A stretch of 64,000 nt of DNA from Methylobacter sp. S3L5C (GTDB lineage: Bacteria > Pseudomonadota > Gammaproteobacteria > Methylococcales > Methylomonadaceae), in assembly GCF_022788635.1 (NCBI RefSeq), contig NZ_CP076024.1, forward strand, positions 2,790,001 through 2,854,000. The letters are read 5' to 3'. The notes under the pieces are model-generated. The model saw nothing but the letters and a program-made list of their open reading frames with translations. It had not been told where the DNA came from and ran no database searches. Shown in pieces: positions 60,938 through 64,000 of the stretch. Made by a program: the position numbers and the translations under genes. The first letter of the stretch is position 1. Each line of letters opens with the position of its first letter.

Positions 60938-62041
60938 TCATTCCGATTGAGTAGCCTGCGGTGTTTCTTTTCGGGCCAGATGTTCTTCCCATTTGCGCGC
61001 GGTAAGTCGCTGGAACATTGGCACCACGGGATTAAGTTCGATAGGCGGTTCATCCCAGTAGGTTTCGTAGGCCAACATCTCTGCTTCCAACGCGACACCG
61101 TCTTCTTCGAGTATGGGTTTAAATACCAAAGGCTTGGCGATATTCAGTACTATTTGAGTCAGCCACTTGGGAGTTTTCATGGAAATCAGCGGAATCGTCA
61201 GGGCATCGAAATAAAACAGGAAAAACACCCGCGTGGTCCGTTCGTCGATGGGCAGCATAAACGACCAATTCTTGATGCTGTCACCGGTGTTGGTCCATTG
61301 ATAGGGGTATTGGTAACACAGCTCGATAGAGCGGGTATTGACTCGATTGCGATCAACGAAAATCCCGGAAATTCTACCGCCGGCCATGTATGCATCATAA
61401 GTCAGATAAACTCTGTCGTCATCGGCTTCGTGGTGGGTCAATTTAGCATCGATGAAGGGTTTGTATTTGCGGTGTAGGAAAGCATGAGAAAAATCGCAGA
61501 TATTGTCCATGACCATGGAATGATGGGTGTGCCAGGTTAAGTCCGAGACAAAGTTGGCCCACGGGCTGTCGCCGGTAAGCTCAGGAATTTCCGGGATTTT
61601 GTGTTCACCTGCCAGTTCCGGATCGCCGGGAAACAGCCAGATAAGACCATAACGGACTTGTACCGGGTAGGTTCGCAGTTGCTTTTTGATAAGCGGCTTG
61701 CCAAAGCTGTCATGCGAGTAGTCTTCCAGTCGTCCGTCCCTGTTGAAGGACCAACCATGGTAGCTGCAACGCAGATTGCACTGATCCACTGCGCCAAGGG
61801 TGAGCTTGAGTTGGCGGTGCAGGCAACGGTTCTGCAAGGCAACGAGTTTACCGTCATCGCCACGGTACAGGGCAATTGATGTGTTCCAGAAAGTGACCTC
61901 TTTTACTTGTTCTTTTTTAACTGCGCTGTCGTATTCCACTACATACCAGTGATTTGGATCCATTCCGGAAGCGCGTGCCTTTTGCCGGGGATTCTTGGCT
62001 TCAGCAAAGGCCGGGGGGGATTTTGTCTGTGTGTTGTTCAT
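60938..62041 (-). CDS. sdmA: Sterol C-4 demethylase oxygenase SdmA, Rieske type
   Basis: A 367-residue Rieske non-haem iron oxygenase. The 2Fe-2S cluster ligands are in C-x-H (NRCLHRQLKL) and C-x2-H (LRCSYHGWSF), with 16 residues between. The mononuclear iron site is NICDFSHAFLHR, with an Asp and two His. SdmA oxidises a C-4 methyl group of a 4,4-dimethylsterol stepwise to the carboxylate. It follows sdmB by 38 bp. A partner reductase is not encoded in the window. Confidence 0.9.
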   Translation of the reverse strand: MNNTQTKSPPAFAEAKNPRQKARASGMDPNHWYVVEYDSAVKKEQVKEVTFWNTSIALYRGDDGKLVALQNRCLHRQLKLTLGAVDQCNLRCSYHGWSFNRDGRLEDYSHDSFGKPLIKKQLRTYPVQVRYGLIWLFPGDPELAGEHKIPEIPELTGDSPWANFVSDLTWHTHHSMVMDNICDFSHAFLHRKYKPFIDAKLTHHEADDDRVYLTYDAYMAGGRISGIFVDRNRVNTRSIELCYQYPYQWTNTGDSIKNWSFMLPIDERTTRVFFLFYFDALTIPLISMKTPKWLTQIVLNIAKPLVFKPILEEDGVALEAEMLAYETYWDEPPIELNPVVPMFQRLTARKWEEHLARKETPQATQSE

Positions 62042-62079
62042 GATTAAAGCCCTTGTTTGTAGCTAAGGTGATAAATCGT

Positions 62080-63096
62080 TTATTTGGGCTTGACGATCAA
62101 GCCCCTGCGCACGAAATCTTCGTAGGCTTCCCGAACTGCTTGGATTAATTGGGTGGGCTGGTAGCCCAATTCTTGTTTCGCTTTGAGGTGGTCTGCCCGG
62201 CGGTGCATCTGAAGCAAGCGCACAGCACCCGGCGTAAAGCGCCGGGGCAGATTCGGGAATGCCCGGAACCAGGTTTTGTCTGCGACTTCGGCCAGTGTGG
62301 CCATCAGCATCGGTGACAGCCGTAGCCGTGGCAATGGCCGGCCGGTGACTTCCCGGAACATCGCCATCAGATCGTCCACGCTGGCATAGGCGGTACTGAT
62401 AATATATTTCTGTCCGGAACGTCCATGGCGCATGGCTAAAACATGTCCTTCGGCTATATCATGGCTGGACACGAACTCGAAGCCTCCGGGAATATAAGCG
62501 CTGAGAGAGCCGTGTGCATAATCGATGAGTACGCGACCCATACGAGAGGGCACATAATCGTAAGGGCCGATGATGGCGCAGGAGGTGGCGACGACCACAT
62601 TCAAACCGTTGGCGTGAGCCTTGAGGCATTCATGCTCGGTAAGATGCTTGGTAAAACCGTAGGGTAGATGGTGATCAAAGGGATAGAAGGGCATCTCCTC
62701 GTGGCTGGAAATATCCCGCTCATAACCTGTGGCGCTGAGAGAACCCGAAACGACTACCTTGTCAATGCCGTGGAGCTTGGCTGCTTGGAGGATATGGATG
62801 GTACCGCGAACGTTGGTATCGAATATTTCTCGTTTATGGGCCGCATTACCTTCGATCGTTGAAACCAGAGCCGCGCAATGGTAGATGCGAGCGCATCCGT
62901 ACACTGCAGTTGACACCTCTTCGCTGTTGCGCAGGTCGGCTAGGACGCGCTCGACGTCAAGGCCGTCCAGTGCGCCATTGTCGCGCTCGGCGCGGATCAT
63001 TACCCGCACTTGTTCACCCTCTGCCAGCAGGCGGCGAACCAGATTGGCACCCAAGTGTCCGGTGGCCCCTGTAATCAGTGTGATGCCGGCGCTCAT
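62080..63096 (-). CDS. sdmB: 3-beta-hydroxysteroid dehydrogenase/decarboxylase-type reductase SdmB
   Basis: A short-chain dehydrogenase of about 338 residues from ATG 63096 (MSAGITLITGATGHLGANLV); a TTG nine codons upstream is possible. The NAD(P) motif is TGATGHLG, and the catalytic residues fit VVSGSLSATGYERD and PYGFTKHLTEHECLKA (Y-x3-K). It resembles eukaryotic NSDHL and hopanoid HpnA-like proteins. With SdmA it removes one C-4 methyl group, by oxidative decarboxylation to a 3-keto sterol that is then reduced. It is the first gene of the operon. Confidence 0.9.
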   Translation of the reverse strand: MSAGITLITGATGHLGANLVRRLLAEGEQVRVMIRAERDNGALDGLDVERVLADLRNSEEVSTAVYGCARIYHCAALVSTIEGNAAHKREIFDTNVRGTIHILQAAKLHGIDKVVVSGSLSATGYERDISSHEEMPFYPFDHHLPYGFTKHLTEHECLKAHANGLNVVVATSCAIIGPYDYVPSRMGRVLIDYAHGSLSAYIPGGFEFVSSHDIAEGHVLAMRHGRSGQKYIISTAYASVDDLMAMFREVTGRPLPRLRLSPMLMATLAEVADKTWFRAFPNLPRRFTPGAVRLLQMHRRADHLKAKQELGYQPTQLIQAVREAYEDFVRRGLIVKPK

Positions 63097-63448
63097 GTCA
63101 TTAATCCGTGGGAGTAACAACAAGAATGGAATCGAAAGATCAGGTAGATGAATTTAGGTATCATGGAGCCCTCTTTAAAAGCTGTCTAAAAAACATCAAG
63201 CGTATTTTGCACAGCGTTATTCTGATCATTTCAATCATATTTTCAAAAGTCCACTTTAATATTGCTAAACACTTTGCCAAGCGGCGATTGTGATTTAACC
63301 ACGAGAAGGTGTGTTAAAACAACCCTACTTTTCGGTAAAACGGTGTAATTGCCTTTAATCAATCTTCCTTACAGGTTTAAACCTAGGCCTTAAGGCTGAA
63401 TGGAGCGCCCTGCAACAAGCGAAGGGAGGTTGCTTTATCGGGCGCGGA

Positions 63449-63477
63449 TTGGGGAAGGGGTGCAGACCCCTTCCCAA
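63449..63477. repeat. Strong G/C hairpin
   Basis: TTGGGGAAGGGGT (63449-63461) pairs with ACCCCTTCCCAA (63466-63477) around GCAG, with one bulged G. There is no T-run directly after. It may be a dispersed repeat or a structured RNA element. Confidence 0.5.
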
Positions 63478-63594
63478 CCTTTGGCTTCATTCCAAAAGGA
63501 TGTTTCCTCATTATTGCTTTTTTTAGAAATAATGAAGTTCAAGTTTCTCACCGATAAATTTAACGGAGATTCCTCGATAATGTGCATTATCTGA

Positions 63595-63628
63595 ACAGGA
63601 AGATGCTTATTACAGGAAGATGCTTATT
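63595..63628 (+). repeat. Tandem 17-bp repeat
   Basis: Two exact copies of ACAGGAAGATGCTTATT follow each other. This may be a recent slippage duplication. Confidence 0.6.
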
Positions 63629-64000
63629 ATAAGTTTGGCTTAATTTGGCGATTCATGCGGCGCAATACGCTATGATATTGGTGCCCTACGGATTGCACCT
63701 TTCCGTGTTTTATTTACGCAGAAAACAGGCTGTAACCCTTATAATTTAACCCTTATCAGTAAGCTGATTGCACTTTACGAACAAGATTTTAATGCTTTTA
63801 ATTGTATCCACAATACGTATAACTACCTATCAATCTACTAGCTAAAAAAATAGGCGGCTTTATCATGCCAATGCACATTTTTAAAACATTAAAGACTGTT
63901 TTAAGGTATTATGATATGGATTTAAGCTTCACGATACTGGCCATTGACAAGGTATTTAGCGCGATCGCTCCTTGTAAAAGAACTGGCTTACCAGCATACC

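Larger units (their letters stand above)
63097..64000. other. Non-coding region upstream of the sterol operon
   Basis: About 900 bp without a convincing gene; a 64-codon frame at 63400 has no supporting features. It should hold the sdmB promoter near its left end. Its notable structures are listed separately (hairpin at 63449, tandem repeat at 63595). Confidence 0.5.

Noticed and set aside
63400-63594. A 64-codon frame upstream of the sterol operon
   Set aside because: The frame spans the G/C-rich hairpin and has no recognisable sequence or clear RBS. It is likely to be chance.

Overview
The window looks like chromosome from an aerobic gammaproteobacterial methanotroph of the Methylococcales type. 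The main clue is the right end, which carries a complete set for bacterial C-4 sterol demethylation and sterol transport (sdmB-sdmA-bstA-bstB-bstC), a combination described from Methylococcus and relatives. No methane oxidation gene is present, so the assignment is an inference. G+C is moderate, and visibly lower in the accessory stretches.

Left end (0.4-9.2 kb): an eight-gene Nit1C-type cluster on the + strand, comprising a nitrogen-starvation protein, a Nit6803-type nitrilase, a radical SAM enzyme, a GNAT acetyltransferase, an AIR-synthase relative, a GT4 glycosyltransferase, a small protein and a flavin-dependent oxidoreductase. The related Nit1C cluster is linked to growth on cyanide as nitrogen source. 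The leader holds two consecutive hairpins, the second with the form of an intrinsic terminator, which suggests attenuation. A MocR-type regulator converges on the cluster.

9.2-22 kb is a graveyard of mobile DNA: an internally deleted IS4-family element inside a truncated integrase, a RelB/YafQ-like module with a frameshifted toxin, IS1182 and IS3 remnants, WGR-domain fragments, a SufR-like regulator divergent from an MFS exporter, a MITE-like element with 36-bp inverted ends, and a group II intron whose maturase has a frameshifted HNH domain.

22-37.8 kb mixes core and accessory genes: a divergent DUF3047/AraC pair, leuA split by an intact IS3-family element with a 3-bp target duplication, an Lrp regulator, two identical IS5-family copies flanking a decayed island, tRNA-Leu(CAA) and queA, then mfd, an SMR exporter and a cupin.

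37.8-44.6 kb is an integron-like cassette array without an integrase. It has a complete IS4 copy with a 10-bp target duplication at its edge, two recognisable attC sites, a cassette pair encoding a membrane protein and a possible ADP-ribosyltransferase, and a HigA-like antitoxin next to a frameshifted HigB toxin.

44.9-55.1 kb is more ordinary: a ba3-like terminal oxidase operon with a dihaem cytochrome c, a DODA-type dioxygenase, an FNR/Anr regulator, a tiny lipoprotein with a perfect FNR box upstream, and several exported or membrane proteins.

55.5-63.1 kb carries the sterol block: an uncharacterised exported protein whose stop codon abuts that of bstC, then on the - strand sdmB, sdmA, bstA, bstB, bstC in one tightly spaced operon. 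SdmA and SdmB remove the C-4 methyl group, and BstA (RND inner membrane), BstB (periplasmic) and BstC (lipoprotein) move the product towards the outer membrane. Squalene epoxidase and the cyclase must lie elsewhere. No CRISPR array or rRNA gene was seen.
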